Below are positions 46,001-57,480 of a stretch of DNA of 64,000 nucleotides, piece by piece. Below the pieces are notes generated by a model that made no database searches, had not been told where the DNA came from, and worked only from the letters and a program-made list of their open reading frames with translations. The stretch spans positions 5,564,663 to 5,628,662 of the forward strand of contig NW_023503295.1 of NCBI RefSeq assembly GCF_014529535.1, in the 5' to 3' direction. This DNA comes from Bradysia coprophila (Eukaryota; Arthropoda; Insecta; Diptera; Sciaridae). A program made the translations under genes and the position numbers. Numbering within the stretch: position 1 is the first letter of the stretch; each line of letters starts with the position of its first letter.

Positions 46001-49000
46001 CCAATTTTAATGAAATAAATTGCTAACATGATCCTTGTAGGATCAGAATGAAGTAAGGCAATTTATCTGTAAATCAGATTCTGTATTTGTACACAATTGC
46101 TGAATTGAAAAATGCAATTTTGGAGACCAATTTTTGAACGCGTATATAATAAGAAAGTAGCTTGCAAATAAAACCCTTTACGTGCATTTTGACAACGATG
46201 CAAACGTATTTCCATATTCTGTTTCTCGAATCATTGCAGTCAAAAATTAATTATTTTGTAAACAACCGACCAATTTTGGAAATAGTCAGCCATTTTTGAC
46301 ATTTCATTCGTTGTATGGAAAACAACCTGATGTTACCTATATCCGTCGAAACGGCTTCCCAGCCATCATCTTAGCATCTCTCTGGAATACAATGAATTAA
46401 TAATTTCGGTGTGCCGATCTAGCAACAGCTGGTTTTGCATTAGCTGGTGAACATTGTAACGATTGTTTACTTTGTGTTTATCTTGCTGTTCTCTTTATAT
46501 GGTGTGTGTGTGTGTGTGTGTGTGACGTGTAACCAAGGATAAATGCAGATCATACTAACAATGAAATAGATACCAGCTGAAACATGAAATTATTTCTCTG
46601 AGTGTAAGCTGATTTTTAGCCCCGTACGAAGTACGAAGGGGCTTATAGGATTACGATGCCGTGTGTAATTGATGGAACTCGAAGCAGACGGTAAGGGCAA
46701 AGTGTTTGCCTATGTTCATAGATGACGAATCCGCAATAAAAATTTGGGCCGTCTGTCCGTCTGTCCGTCACGTCGATATCTTGAGTAAATCAAATCCGAT
46801 TTCAAAAAATTTTTTTTTCCCTGAAAGATAGTCAAAATAGTGAGGCTAAGTTCGAAGATGGGCATATTCGGGTCGGCCCTTCGTGAGTTAGGGCCACCTA
46901 AGTGATTTAAGGTCTTTTGGTGATATTTATGGCAAAATAAACGATAGAAAAGTAAATGACACGGCAAATGATGGGTATTGTCAATATCAATCCAGGAAAA
47001 AAAAGTTTTTTAAAATCGGGTGAGTGGACCGTGAGTTAGGGCCTTAGAAGTGAAAAGCTACTAGGGCCCTATGTGTATTTTACATAGAACTCAAGTAAAT
47101 TTAATCCGTTTTTCGTAATTTTTGGTTCATTTGGAAGGTAATCGAACGCCGAATAGAAAGTTGTTGAAAAAAAATTAAATTTGGGTCCTTGGACTAAGGC
47201 CACTACTAGGGCCCTATGTGTATTTTACATATAACTCGAGCAAATTTCATCCGTTTTTCGTAATTTGTGTTTCATTTGGAAGGCAATCAAAGGCCGAATA
47301 GAATGTTGTTGAAAAAAAATTAAATTTGGGTCCTCGGACTAAGGCCGCTACTAGGGCCCTATGTGTATTTTGAATATAACTCGAGCAAATTTCATCCGTT
47401 TTTCGTATTTTTTGTTTCATTTGGAAGGTAATCAAAGGCCGAATAGAATGTAGTTGAAAAAAAAAAAAAAAATTGGATCTTCGGACTGAGGCCGATACTA
47501 GGCCCTATGTGTATTTATACTAAATAAATTAAAATTTTAGGGCTATTTGAAATTTTTGTTTTATTTGAAAGGAACGTCGTACGGGGCTTCGTAATTGCGC
47601 TATGCGCAATTTCTAAGATGTACACATTTCATAATAATTTGACTTCAACTACGTTTACGGGTGCAATAGGTCTACGGTCAAAGTAGGGTGACAGACGCAC
47701 TAGGGTCACGTACGCAATAGATATACGGGTTTGTACGGGGCTCAGTCGCAGCAGACGCTCCGACTGTTCTGATGGCTCGTTTCTCATTGTATTACTCGTC
47801 CATCGCTCATCCTCATGAATGGTTTAGAAAGTGTTTACGAAACCGAAGCAGAATTTACCTGGCAATAATATGTAACTTAGCTGTAGAGTTGCACACATCG
47901 TATCGTTTCCAAAATGTTTCAAGAGGAGAGAAAAAAAACTATTTTTAAACCACGCTATTACAAATCACCAGACCCTTTTCCTTTCTTAAAGATTTCATAA
48001 GATTGAACAAATATCCCATCACTTTCATTTCTTTAAGGCTAGAGCATATCTTCCGTACATACCATCTTCGGATTACCACTACAGTAATTCCTCAGCAATC
48101 GACACAACGACTGTAAGTTTAGTACTTTCTTATAGTCTCATGAAATAATTTGTTGAACCCATAGCCACTATCAGCAATGCTGTCGCCATTCAATCCTGAG
48201 TCTGTACGATTCGACTACACGTACGGAACGGTAAGAAATTCTCAAAATCATTTTTCCAAGTTCATCTAAATTCTTTTCATTTTTTTCCATCCATAGGATT
48301 TTGCATCAACTACGCAAGATATTCGTGAGTCGGCTAATAAGTTGTTACAAGATGTACAAACACCTAGCACCAGAAAGACTCGTGCTGTCAGCTTGGAACC
48401 ATATTATACTAGTGATTTAGACTGCAATGCTACGAGAAGAAGTAAGATCAATCAGTAGATATTGATCAGGGAAGATTGGGATGTTAACATAAACTTTTTA
48501 GTTACTAGCCGAGGAAGATTGATCAGTGCCGAACCTCTTACACGACGAATTACCACTGTACGTTACAATTGACACTTTTTCGTTTTGTGGCTCGGTTGAC
48601 TTCCGAAAGGATTACTGAAACGAAACTCGGAAGACTTAACTGAATGGTGTTACAATTGGGTATCCACTGTAAGATATTTTCGTAACTCGTAAATGAAAGG
48701 GAATAAACATTAAACATTTAATATTCGCTAGACTTAGGGACTGTTCAGTTCACAAATGACGTCACACGGTTGGGGATGTCCTAGAAAACATGACAGTTCC
48801 TACCTGCCGTGTTAAGCCGAAAAAACGTATCTAATTTTTTGATTCTTAGCTTCTTTTGTATTTTAAATCTTCAACATTTCCAATGGAATCCAAAGAAGCT
48901 CGAAGCTTTCGAAAGCTATCCAAAGAACACAGACTATGCGATACATTATCATGGCCTAACACGTCACTTCAAAATTTTGTCTAATTTTGACCCTTTTCGC

Positions 49001-50053
49001 ACACCCCCCCTGAACAAAAATAAAGTTTTACCGAAAATGCACCCAAAAATTGATCGCTGTTCTGAATAGAGGGACCCTAGGGGAGTTCAAAACGATGGTC
49101 CGTTAAGCTGGACCAGATGCTTCCCCACTAGACTGTTTCACCCGGAAAATTAACGTCGAGTTTTCCGGGTACGCATCGTTCTTCCGACACATTACCTATC
49201 TAGGAAAAACTTTGTAGAAGAAACTACATAAAAATTTTCACGTTCCGCGTCGCGCAACACGATTTTCATTTCCTTATAATTCGCTAAAAACGATCAGCTG
49301 ATTGACATTTATGTATGACATTTTTTACATCAGCTGATCAGTTTTAGCGAATTATAGGGAAATTAAAATCGCGTTGCGCGACGCGGAACGTGAAAATTTT
49401 TATGTAGTTTCTTCTACAAAGTTTTTCCTAGATAGGTAATGTGTCGGAAGAACGATGCGCACCCGGAAAACTCGACGTTAATTTTCTGGGTGAAACAGTC
49501 TATTCCCCACACCCATACAACTGAGGAAAAAATTGTATGGGCTGGGGAAGCATCTGGTCCAGCTTAACTCCTCTAGGGTCCCTCTATTCAGAACAGCGAT
49601 CAATTTTTGGGTGCATTTTCGGTAAAACTTTATTTTTGTTCAGGGCGGGTGTGTTCGCATGACGAGGAGATGGTTCAAAAATCTTTAAAATAGCGTGACG
49701 TTATTTCTGAACGGCCCCTTAAGATGTTTTCATTGTAAGAAGTGAACTATAGTCAGGTCTACTACTATCCGATCATTATACCACTCTATAAGGACAATCA
49801 TTCAGTTAGGCTTATACGAATTGGACAAGGCAGAGTGGATTCAAGATAAATATTGCTCCGAAAGTTCAAGCAGTGTATGTACCAATTGTGTCATACTTTT
49901 ACGGCAAGTTCAACAAACATTTAGGCGTCTTAAGTAAACAATAGATTAAGGAATTTGTTCATGTATCGTCCGTTGACAGAAGGTTGTGGAGATTGCTTGT
50001 TAAAAAAGGAATTCACCTATCACAAATTGAAGACCTTGGACATACTTGACAAT
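43027..50053 (+). CDS. Tyr/Ser-rich protein with many short exons, gene model incomplete
   Basis: Candidate exons are 43027-43104, 43671-43718, 43785-43817, 48038-48112, 48165-48230, 48297-48441, 48502-48557, 48610-48668, 49753-49874 and 49951-50053. The first seven splice in phase and give MVSEYDLTPYRPWNYYSKPR, RYHNAYRFY, RPMNVSSSHEK, YLPYIPSSDYHYSNSS, MLSPFNPESVRFDYTYG, then SLEPYYTSDLDC and RGRLISAEPLTRRITT. Most are phase-0 modules of 11-26 codons, rich in Tyr, Pro and Ser. Exons eight to ten have good splice signals but their open frames need one extra base at each junction, so they may be alternative, misassigned or damaged. I do not recognise the family. Tyr/Arg-rich alternatively spliced muscle filament proteins (for example myofilin) are one possibility, at low confidence. 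A 982-bp Harbinger-like element separates exons eight and nine. Confidence 0.5.
43982..44144. mobile_element. hAT-type MITE, 163 bp
   Basis: The ends are CAGTGCCGC and GCGGCACTG, with perfect 8-bp flanks CTAGTTAA at 43974-43981 and 44145-44152. A fragment with the same end (CAGTGCCGCCTTTTC) is at about 61567. Confidence 0.85.
44153..44848. other. Intronic noncoding DNA
   Basis: Nothing is recognised apart from AT-rich sequence. Confidence 0.35.
44849..45475 (-). pseudogene. Retrotransposon C-terminal domain with zinc finger and restriction-like endonuclease motif
   Basis: A 196-residue minus-strand frame, open a further ten codons or so upstream, carries YKCNCGAVVKKDGLHGLSCK (a C-x-C...H...C zinc finger), DDGKRPDGMTIVPW, and SLLWDVTIRDTLAPS. 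The RPD...WDV spacing fits the PD-(D/E)xK restriction-like endonuclease of R2-type site-specific LINEs, though this wording also occurs in a broader set of retroelement proteins. The RT domain is absent, so the copy is 5' truncated. The 3' flank is A/T-rich with AATAAATAAAAA. It lies within the large third intron of the Tyr-rich gene. Confidence 0.6.
45527..45838. mobile_element. TA-flanked MITE
   Basis: The ends are GGGCAAGTGCAAAC and GTTTGCACATTCCC. Inner arms CACCTTGCCTTACAGATGA and inverse are conserved. TATA abuts each end, consistent with a TA target. Confidence 0.65.
45867..46384. mobile_element. hAT-type MITE of the 1193-1805 family
   Basis: It begins CAGAGAGTTGCTAATATGA and ends TTAGCATCTCTCTG. 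GAATACAA is perfectly duplicated at 45859-45866 and 46385-46392. It lacks the MITE found inside the 1193-1805 copy. Confidence 0.88.
46385..46612. repeat. Intronic DNA with a GT microsatellite
   Basis: About 12 GT dinucleotides at 46502-46524. Otherwise unremarkable. Confidence 0.6.
46613..47782 (+). mobile_element. Helitron-like family 2, copy C
   Basis: Same termini as copy B (TTTTTAGCCCCGTACGAAG and GGCTCGTTT). It has about three 145-bp units (47075-47510), the shortest array of the three. Near the right end are CGTACGGGGCTTCG and the CAGTCG...CGACTG hairpin. Confidence 0.65.
48737..49718. mobile_element. Harbinger-like foldback element
   Basis: The ends are GGGACTGTTCAGTT and an inverse ending TGAACGGCCCC, flanked by TTA on both sides (48734-48736, 49719-49721). 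The arms are long and imperfect, and share GGGTGCATTTTCGG-type and GGACCAGATGCTTCCCC-type words. The centre is occupied by another MITE (49131-49500). It lies in an intron of the Tyr-rich gene. Confidence 0.7.
49131..49500. mobile_element. Mariner-type MITE with near-perfect arms of about 170-180 bp
   Basis: GACTGTTTCACCCGGAAAAT and its inverse bound the element. TA flanks lie at 49129-49130 and 49501-49502. The arms match almost base for base, with a loop of only about 25 nt near 49308-49335. Confidence 0.8.
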
Positions 50054-51196
50054 GTATGCAACATAGAGAAACTTAATTTCAAAATCCACTGAAACCCCAT
50101 GCTTCCGTCTTCATCAATGTTTGTAACATTTCCTTGCATCAATGTCCATCAATGTCTGAAATGTATACATCGTCCTCATAAAAAAATCATTCACTCTTCA
50201 TGTCGTCTTCCGATACTTGATCTACACACTCCAAGCTATTTCTTGGTTGTCTGTGTTATTATTTAAGTCATTAGAAAAGCTCTATGAGTTGAAATCGCCG
50301 TTTCTACTTTACAATGAAAGGATTACTTGCCGTGTCCTGATCAATTTGACAAGAATCAAATCTTTGAAATCTTCTTTAAGAGGACATTCGTCGCTTTTGT
50401 AACGGTCGATTTAAATAACACTGCATTTCATTTGAATTTATTCTTACTTTTCATATTATCTGTACATGAATCTTACTGTAAGCTTCACAAACGATGCGAA
50501 AACCAAGGTTCTGAAAGAACACGTTAAGAAAGACACTTCTGAGTTGATCAAGAAGGCGGTGGCATCAAAATGTTTCTGTGTGTCCAACCAAGGTAAATAT
50601 AGTGTGGAGGTAATGCCACGAAAGTTTGATACAAACGCTATCTCATCCCTTCATTAAAAGCAAAAAAGGTAATAGAAAGTCGGGCCATCTGTTGTCAGAT
50701 AGTGAAAATATTTTGTGAAATACAAGTAAATCGTAGTCAACCATTTTCGATACAAAGGTATTGTCTTCGTCGACCAGCTGGAGATGTTCAGCTCTTGCTG
50801 ATTCTGCACAAGCTTTACGTTTAATAATTGTATGTTCGAAAAATTTGAATATCGGACATAAGTATGTTCTACTTTTGGTTACTACACATTCATGTCACCA
50901 CTTTCAATGTCGAAAAAATTTACCACCATACGCACCATACGTTGCAAATCACCAATAAAAAGTATTAAAATACCGATAAGTTGTTCATTTATTGACCAAT
51001 TTCGGCTGCGAAACAATGAGAGAATCGTCATTAAAAATTAACTGAGAGAAATCATTACATTTCGTGTCGTTTTTTTTTCCATCGTTATACTTTATTGGTA
51101 ATTGATAATGAGTGCGTTTAACAAATTTGATGTCCTATCGAGTGTCTTAATCTGTTTTGTTCTACTGTTCTTTCAGAACCTTGGCGAAAACTTCCT
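50054..51196 (+). other. Region with possible further exons
   Basis: About 50466-50593 encodes KVLKEHVKKDTSELIKKAVA ending at a GTAAAT donor, and 50300-50400 has an open frame with LPCPDQFDKNQIF. These could be 3' exons of the Tyr-rich gene or of a separate gene. I could not join them in phase, so they are not called. Confidence 0.3.
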
Positions 51197-51374
51197 AATG
51201 CTCAAAACAAACGAGGCATTGAAGACGTGTTTTGGTCCTAGTTTTCATTGACAGATGCAGCAGTCGCGATTTTGAATAGAAAAAGTTCTAACTTCATTTG
51301 ACAGTTTCGAAAATTTCGTCATGAAAAATAGGACCAAAACACGTTTTCAATGCCTCGTTTGTTTTGAGCATAAG
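51197..51374. repeat. Foldback MITE-like repeat
   Basis: ATGCTCAAAACAAACGAGGC on the left is opposed by GCCTCGTTTGTTTTGAGCAT on the right. AACACGTTTTC-like sequence continues the stem. Confidence 0.7.
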
Positions 51375-52002
51375 ACTTTGTCAGACAAAAAAAAAACGAA
51401 CGTCAATTTTACATTAGGTATTTTTTTTGCATCGCAACGATCGCAACACAGCAAATGTCAAACTCGCTTCGAGCATCTTTATCGGTTGCTTCATTGCTTC
51501 AAACTCTGGAAATAACAAAAGAATCGTTCCAATTATTCGGGAAACAGCAACTTTTTATAATTTATTTTGACGAATAAGCTTATTTTTAGAAAGTAATTCT
51601 ACAACATATGAAAAAAAACATAATTTTATATTTTTTAAATTGAAATGAAAATCTACAAAACTCACATCAAATTGATACAACAATCTACATGGCTCCGATG
51701 TGTCTTTGTTATTGTTTATATGTAGGTTCTAAACTGTTCTAAAAAACTTACAGTCTCCTGAAAGTCTCTTGACAGCCTTTTTGATTTATGAAAAATATTT
51801 AAAAGAAAGTCGTACAAAATTATTAAAGTGCTTTTTAAATATATTTTAATAATCGTAAAAAAATTCTGTATGCGCAGAATATTTCTATTTTGTATAGAGA
51901 ATGTTATTAAATTTTAAAAATATTGTGTGTTTCCTGACACACAACTCTACTCGAGACTCTACAGTCATGTTGGAACGATCATGAGCTACGACACCACCTT
52001 TT
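51375..52002. other. Intergenic DNA
   Basis: AT-rich; no feature is recognised. Confidence 0.35.
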
Positions 52003-52321
52003 TTTAGACCCGTACGAAGTACTGGGGTCTTATAGGTTTACGCATACGTTTGTAACACGTCGAATTGGACTCCCTGAGTAAGGGGAAACCTATTGTGGTT
52101 GTCTAGAGATGCCAAATCCGCGAAAAAAAAATGTCCGTCTGTCCGTCTGTCTGTCTGCACGATAACTTGAGTAAAACGCATCCGATTTTGAAAATTCTTT
52201 TTCTTCCTGTAGTACCAAAACCGTCACATTCACTCACCAAATTTAATACCGAAAGAGCAACATTCTCCGACACTTTTTTCTCTCAATTTTCATTCCCGCT
52301 TATGTCATTTTCGATCCTATC

Positions 52322-52526
52322 TGTTGGGAATTCTACTTCACTAATGAATTGAAACACTATCGATTGGGGATGCTGTCCCCGTGAATTCACTTTTATTGAT
52401 CGATCGTACAATTGTAACTGACTTTTTACTTTCTTTCCTCCGTTCGTGTGTACTCTGATGTGATTCATTCTAATGGCCGTCTAGATTAGTATTTCCACGA
52501 GTGATTGTGAGATACAATTCTCAACA
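52322..52526 (-). repeat. Left LTR (3' LTR of the element)
   Basis: 205 bp, TG...CA bounded, same sequence as 56103-56307. AATAAAA, a possible polyadenylation signal, is present on the minus strand. Confidence 0.9.
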
Positions 52527-52759
52527 TACTCCCACCTTGACCTTCCATAACCTTGTTATTGAGGTCAACCAAATTGTTCATTTCACCAGGGGTACGAGAA
52601 AATCTGATTCCAAAATGTTCACCTACTCAACATACTTCCATGTTCCTCGCTTTTTCGTTGTTCCCACTGCGGTACTGTCTTCATTGAATGTTGCACTGAC
52701 CAAAACAATCATGATTTCTTTCTGTAATTGCATGCTGCCAAGATTTCTTGTCGATATTA

Positions 52760-54190
52760 CTGCCAGTCCGATACTGACCAATTGGGAGCTTCCCTCGTCA
52801 CAGTTGCCAGTTAGTTCGCTACTGACCGAGCCAGTTTCGGTGTTGAATTTTGTTCATCAACACCATCTCAGTCCGCCATTGACCAACCAATTCATGAAAT
52901 TTACTAGCTTTTTCGTTGAATGTGTTGTGTTCATTCGATGTCGACCACTGCGGCTCGACCATTCACCCATTGCGTGAATTCGCGCTTCCAATTTGATGGC
53001 AACCACTACGATTTGACCATCATTTACCGTGCGTTGTGTATCGTTACACTTTCTCTTGCTGTCGACCACTGCGACTCGACCATGTATTACCACGTGAATT
53101 TCGTATCTGTGAGTATTCGTCGTCGACCGCTACGTCTCGATCATACATGGTGTGGATTGCATCAGCGCGTTTCCATTTCGATGTCGTCCAGTACACTTAC
53201 ATGTTGCTTTTATCTCATCTCTGCTGCCACTACTCCACTGAGCAATTTCTCGGCTTGTTTGTTATTGCATGTTGTCAGTCTGCCACTGACCAATTCAGGT
53301 TTAAAGTTGTTCTAGTCACTGTTACTACTCCTGGTGTTGCGCTTCTCTTCATCGTTGTGATCGTTGTATACTGTCGATTTATTTCTGCTTTGAATGTTGC
53401 CACTCTTTGACAGTCCACCACTGTCTGAACTTATTTCGACGTTGTGTTTCTCTGCATGACTGAATGCTGTCAGTTCAGCCCACTGTTGATGCCAACTCCT
53501 TTCTACCGTCAGATGTTCCCAGTCCGCTACTGTTCACTACTGCTTGACCAGCAGGCCATTACTGTGCGCAATGTACCTCTGCGCCATCTTTCGCTGCCGA
53601 CCTACGGCTCGACCTTACATTATCACGTGAATTGTTTCTCTGCTCTCTCATATGTTATGTACCTCTACAGTTTGACCGACCATGGTGTTAACTTAAGTCA
53701 TTTCTTACGGGTACGTTGCTCGTTCTAATCATTACATGCTGCCAGTACGCTACTAACGAATTTCGAGTTTCGTTGCATTTTCTCTCTCGCTGACTCAGTC
53801 GCTCCCACCATCCAACTTGATTTAGTATCACCATTCTTCTCGTCGTGAGACATAGACATCGTCGATTTCGCTCTGCATGTTGTCAGACCGCTACTGACCA
53901 AACCAATTTCAGATGAAGTATCTTCAAAAATTTTAGCAATTTGAGAAATCACTTGGTATTCTGTCAGGACAGAATTAACCACTGGTAAACTATCCACATT
54001 TCCACTGGCTTGCCATTATCGGATGTCGCTAGTCTCCACTGACTAAGGAATTTCGATATCGACCGCTACAGCTTGATCATCATTACCGTGTGAATTTGGG
54101 TTGTGATTCGATGTCGACCACTACGGCTTGATACATTTCTGTGAAAACTTGCGCTGTCACTCGACGTCGACCACTACGGCTCGACCATCC
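52760..54190. repeat. Two interspersed motifs inside the LTR element
   Basis: GTCGACCACTACGGCTCGAC and variants occur at about 52941, 53060, 53121, 54054, 54110 and 54162. Variants of CAGTCCGCTACTGACCAA occur at about 52766, 52810, 52868, 53276, 53518, 53740 and 53883. Spacing is irregular, so this is not a simple tandem array. Confidence 0.7.
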
Positions 54191-56102
54191 ATTGTACCGA
54201 AATGTATGACACAAACGCTCAAGTTGTTGCAACCGCCGACTGGTTTTCTAGCAAACTCCACCCAATGCATTGAAAAGTCCGCCACGAACGACCTAGTCGT
54301 AACTCCTGCAGCTGTCGTTCACTACGAATCTCGTTGAGACCATCTGGACTTGATGTTTTGTAAGCCTCCGTCGTTCCATTTTCATTACTAGTCGTTCAAT
54401 ACAACAACAACTACTCAGCAGCGATAACCATTTGAACGTCCGTCCTTTACGTTACATTAGTTGTGTAGTTGACTGTAGCCATAAACAGTTCTCTCAAAAC
54501 AGCTGTCACCTCCACACCTTAGCTCGTCATCTTCCAGCTCAAGTGGCAATCTTTGCTTTAATAAGTGCCGCTCAACTATGTCGATTATGCATAACGGAAT
54601 CATTGATTTACTGAGCATTCTCTGCTATCGATTTTCAGCTTCAAAATTATTTGTCATTGGAATCCACGCTTGATCTGCTAAGATAAATTTCAAGGCTTCT
54701 TGAGAGAATATTTACTGCCTGTGTCCAATCCACACTCTGGTGAGCTGACTCCGGCCACATCCCCAGTAAATATTATCACCTCTACTCTTATCAAACATTG
54801 TTCGACTTCCAAGGTATCAATGGTCAGGCCTTCAAGAACTTTACCAATTTGCCTTTCTCAATCACATTGATGCACTAGTTGCTACTTTTCGTGTCCGTTG
54901 CCGCTTGTAACCATTGTGTGTTACAAACTTATCTCATTGCAGTGGCTCTGTTTTCCGCATACAATCTTTCTCGCACCAGTTAATGTTCATAATCACTGTA
55001 CGCGTTGCCACAACGCTAAAACAGTTCATTCTCGACCGCTTGTCTTTGTCCACTGTCAATCTAAATCACAGCAACACCTCTCCTTAACAACGTCCACTCC
55101 CCAGCCTCCTAGGCGCTAACTCCCACACGAAAACGTCGTCCTCATCAACTGCAAGCTGTCTACATCTCATCCTCTCTACCGATTTCCCCTACTCAAACCC
55201 TCCACCTAAGAAATGTCTAAATCGTTCACGCTCAAGTTACAGATTTGTAAAACAATATCCACGGAACATAAATGAGCTCAGCAAAATTACAAAAAAAACC
55301 GCTGTGAAGTGAGCATGAACTTTTCCATTTCTCTGAAAGCAACTGAAAAACAGCAATCTAACTCAAACAGCAAGCAGCTCCACGTCTCTCAAAGCCCGAC
55401 CTCAACACCCAGACTCTACTCAACAGGAACATCTCACTCAACCGTAGCCACAAACTAAATCCAATAACGTCCTAGAGTCACTCACCTGGTCGAAAATGAA
55501 CTATTCAGCGAACCTCCGAGCACAACTTATCCTGCAGCCAATAATGTAGATTGCTTCTATGCTGTATCATGGCCAACAAATGCATAGTGCGACGCTCAAC
55601 CCATATTGTAAAGATTGGATTTTCAGCAATCAACGAACCAACGACTGATTCGAAATAAGCCACCAACCAACGTATACGGTCGAATCACCGATTCCACTTT
55701 GTTGCGACCAACGACTGGATTTTAAGCAACCAACAAACCAACGACTGATGTAACCACATTGGGGAAGGCTCTTTCTGTACTAGCTGTAATGACGTTCCTT
55801 ATATTTTCCGTCAAAATGCTGACGCCTTATCCACCATTGGCTTAAGCTTTCGCGTAATTCTTTTCTTTTTTTTTCAACAAATCCATTTCAAAAATTGTAT
55901 CCTGGTGCTTCGTCCATAGAAATATTCATCTTGCTTCGGTATTCACAAGCGATGATGGCGACCAAATTTTTTCATCGGCGCGACGCTTTAGTGTAAATCG
56001 TCCTCGACACACAACTAAATATTCACTAAACATTCACAAATTGTAGTTGTTCGGAGCTTCACTGACAGGATTATTTTACTGTTGTTTTCAGGCTGCGCCA
56101 CT

Positions 56103-56307
56103 TGTTGGGAATTCTACTTCACTAATGAATTGAAACACTATCGATTGGGGATGCTGTCCCCGTGAATTCACTTTTATTGATCGATCGTACAATTGTAACT
56201 GACTTTTTACTTTCTTTCCTCCGTTCGTGTGTACTCTGATGTGATTCATTCTAATGGCCGTCTAGATTAGTATTTCCACGAGTGATTGTGAGATACAATT
56301 CTCAACA
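56103..56307 (-). repeat. Right LTR (5' LTR of the element)
   Basis: Identical to the left LTR by eye. On the minus strand it is followed at once by AGTGGCGCAGCC, the candidate primer-binding site. Confidence 0.9.
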
Positions 56308-56582
56308 CTATCTTTATTCTTTCCCAGATGTGTCAAGTTGTTGTATGCACAATGCACACACATATAATTTTTTTAGACTTTTGTGACTGTTCAATTCGTA
56401 CATTAAATCAACTACATTTTGACGTATGTACCTTTAATGTCGCCTATTATGTCGTCTATAATGTCCCCTTTTTAATGTACTTTTAAAATATGACAGCAAA
56501 AACTTCTGACGCAAAACAGTGTGTGTTCAGTTGGATTTTGTTGTTATGTTTTGTTCGGAATGTGACTTTGGTACTCCAGGAA

Positions 56583-56751
56583 GAAAAATAGTATACATAC
56601 CACGGATCAAAAAGGTGTGTTTTAGACCACGATGGTGAAAACGGCCTTGGTCTCCGCTCCGCTTCGCGTCGCTCCATCCCTGAACGTTTTCACCACCTGG
56701 GTCTAAAACACACCTTTTTGATCCTTGGTATGTAACATACTATTTTTTCCC
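56583..56751. repeat. Foldback MITE-like repeat
   Basis: GATCAAAAAGGTGTGTTTTAG is opposed by CTAAAACACACCTTTTTGATC, with AAAATAGTAT/ATACTATTTT outside. The loop is GC-rich. Confidence 0.75.
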
Positions 56752-57399
56752 GTTTGGTAATGTCAAAAGACAGGCTAAGTTCGAAGATGAGTGATTTTGG
56801 ATCGACCCCTCCCGAGCTGTGGCCCAATAAGTGCTTTACGGTTTTTCGAAGATATCTCCGGACATTTAAACGTTAAACTTGTAAGTGATACGTCAAATAA
56901 AAGGTATTTACAATACCGATCGACAAAAAAAAAGTTTATGGAAATCGGATGACCGACTCGTGAGTTAGACCCCTTGGTGTGGAACAGGCACAGGGTGGCA
57001 AGCAGTTTTTGCTTGTAGGTCGGCCACATTTGAACATATTTCGTCTGTTTTAGCTTTATTAGATAGGTATTGACCGTACCAATCAGAGAAATTTTTTTTT
57101 ATGAAATTATGTTCTCCGGAGCGTGAGATAGGTCTCTTGGAGTGAGCTCTTATCTGGCTACTCGGAAGTACAGTGAACGTGGTGTATTTTGACAATATCT
57201 CGAGTAAATTTTGACCGAATTTCATGAATTTTTTTTTGTTTGAAAGGTATTAACGAATGTAAAGCGTCGGTACTATTTCCGGTCTCCTAACAAAATGGCT
57301 GCCGGCGGCCATATTGGATTTTATTAAAAGTGATATATCTTGGGAAAAATGGTACTTAGAGAGTTTCTGTTAACATGGAAATAATGTGTTAAGTGTGAG

Positions 57400-57480
57400 G
57401 ACATCTATATATACCTATATACAGCTATATTGAGCTATATACAGGCATATAGAGCTATATAATAGCATATTCATCTGTGA
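57400..57480. repeat. TATAGAGC-type short repeat
   Basis: Alternating CTATATA, GAGCTATATA and CAGGCATATA words over about 80 bp. Confidence 0.6.

Larger units (their letters stand above)
52322..56307 (-). mobile_element. LTR retroelement without detectable pol (LARD-like)
   Basis: Two 205-bp LTRs, 52322-52526 and 56103-56307, are identical as far as I can read. They are flanked by the 5-bp duplication CTATC (52317-52321, 56308-56312). On the minus strand each LTR reads TGTTGAGAATTG...CCCAACA and contains CAATAAAA. The 5' LTR is then followed by TGGCGCAGCCTG, a plausible tRNA primer site, and the 3' LTR is preceded by the purine run AAGGTGGGAG. The 3.58-kb interior shows no reverse transcriptase, integrase or protease frame on either strand. 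It therefore looks like a recent nonautonomous insertion dependent on a partner element. Confidence 0.85.

Noticed and set aside
52501..52977. 158-codon plus-strand frame
   Set aside because: It runs from the LTR into the interior, opposite to the inferred element orientation, and shows no gag or pol motif.
53725..53997. 90-codon minus-strand frame inside the LTR element
   Set aside because: In the element's sense strand, but no gag, nucleocapsid or protease motif, and it overlaps the repeated motifs.
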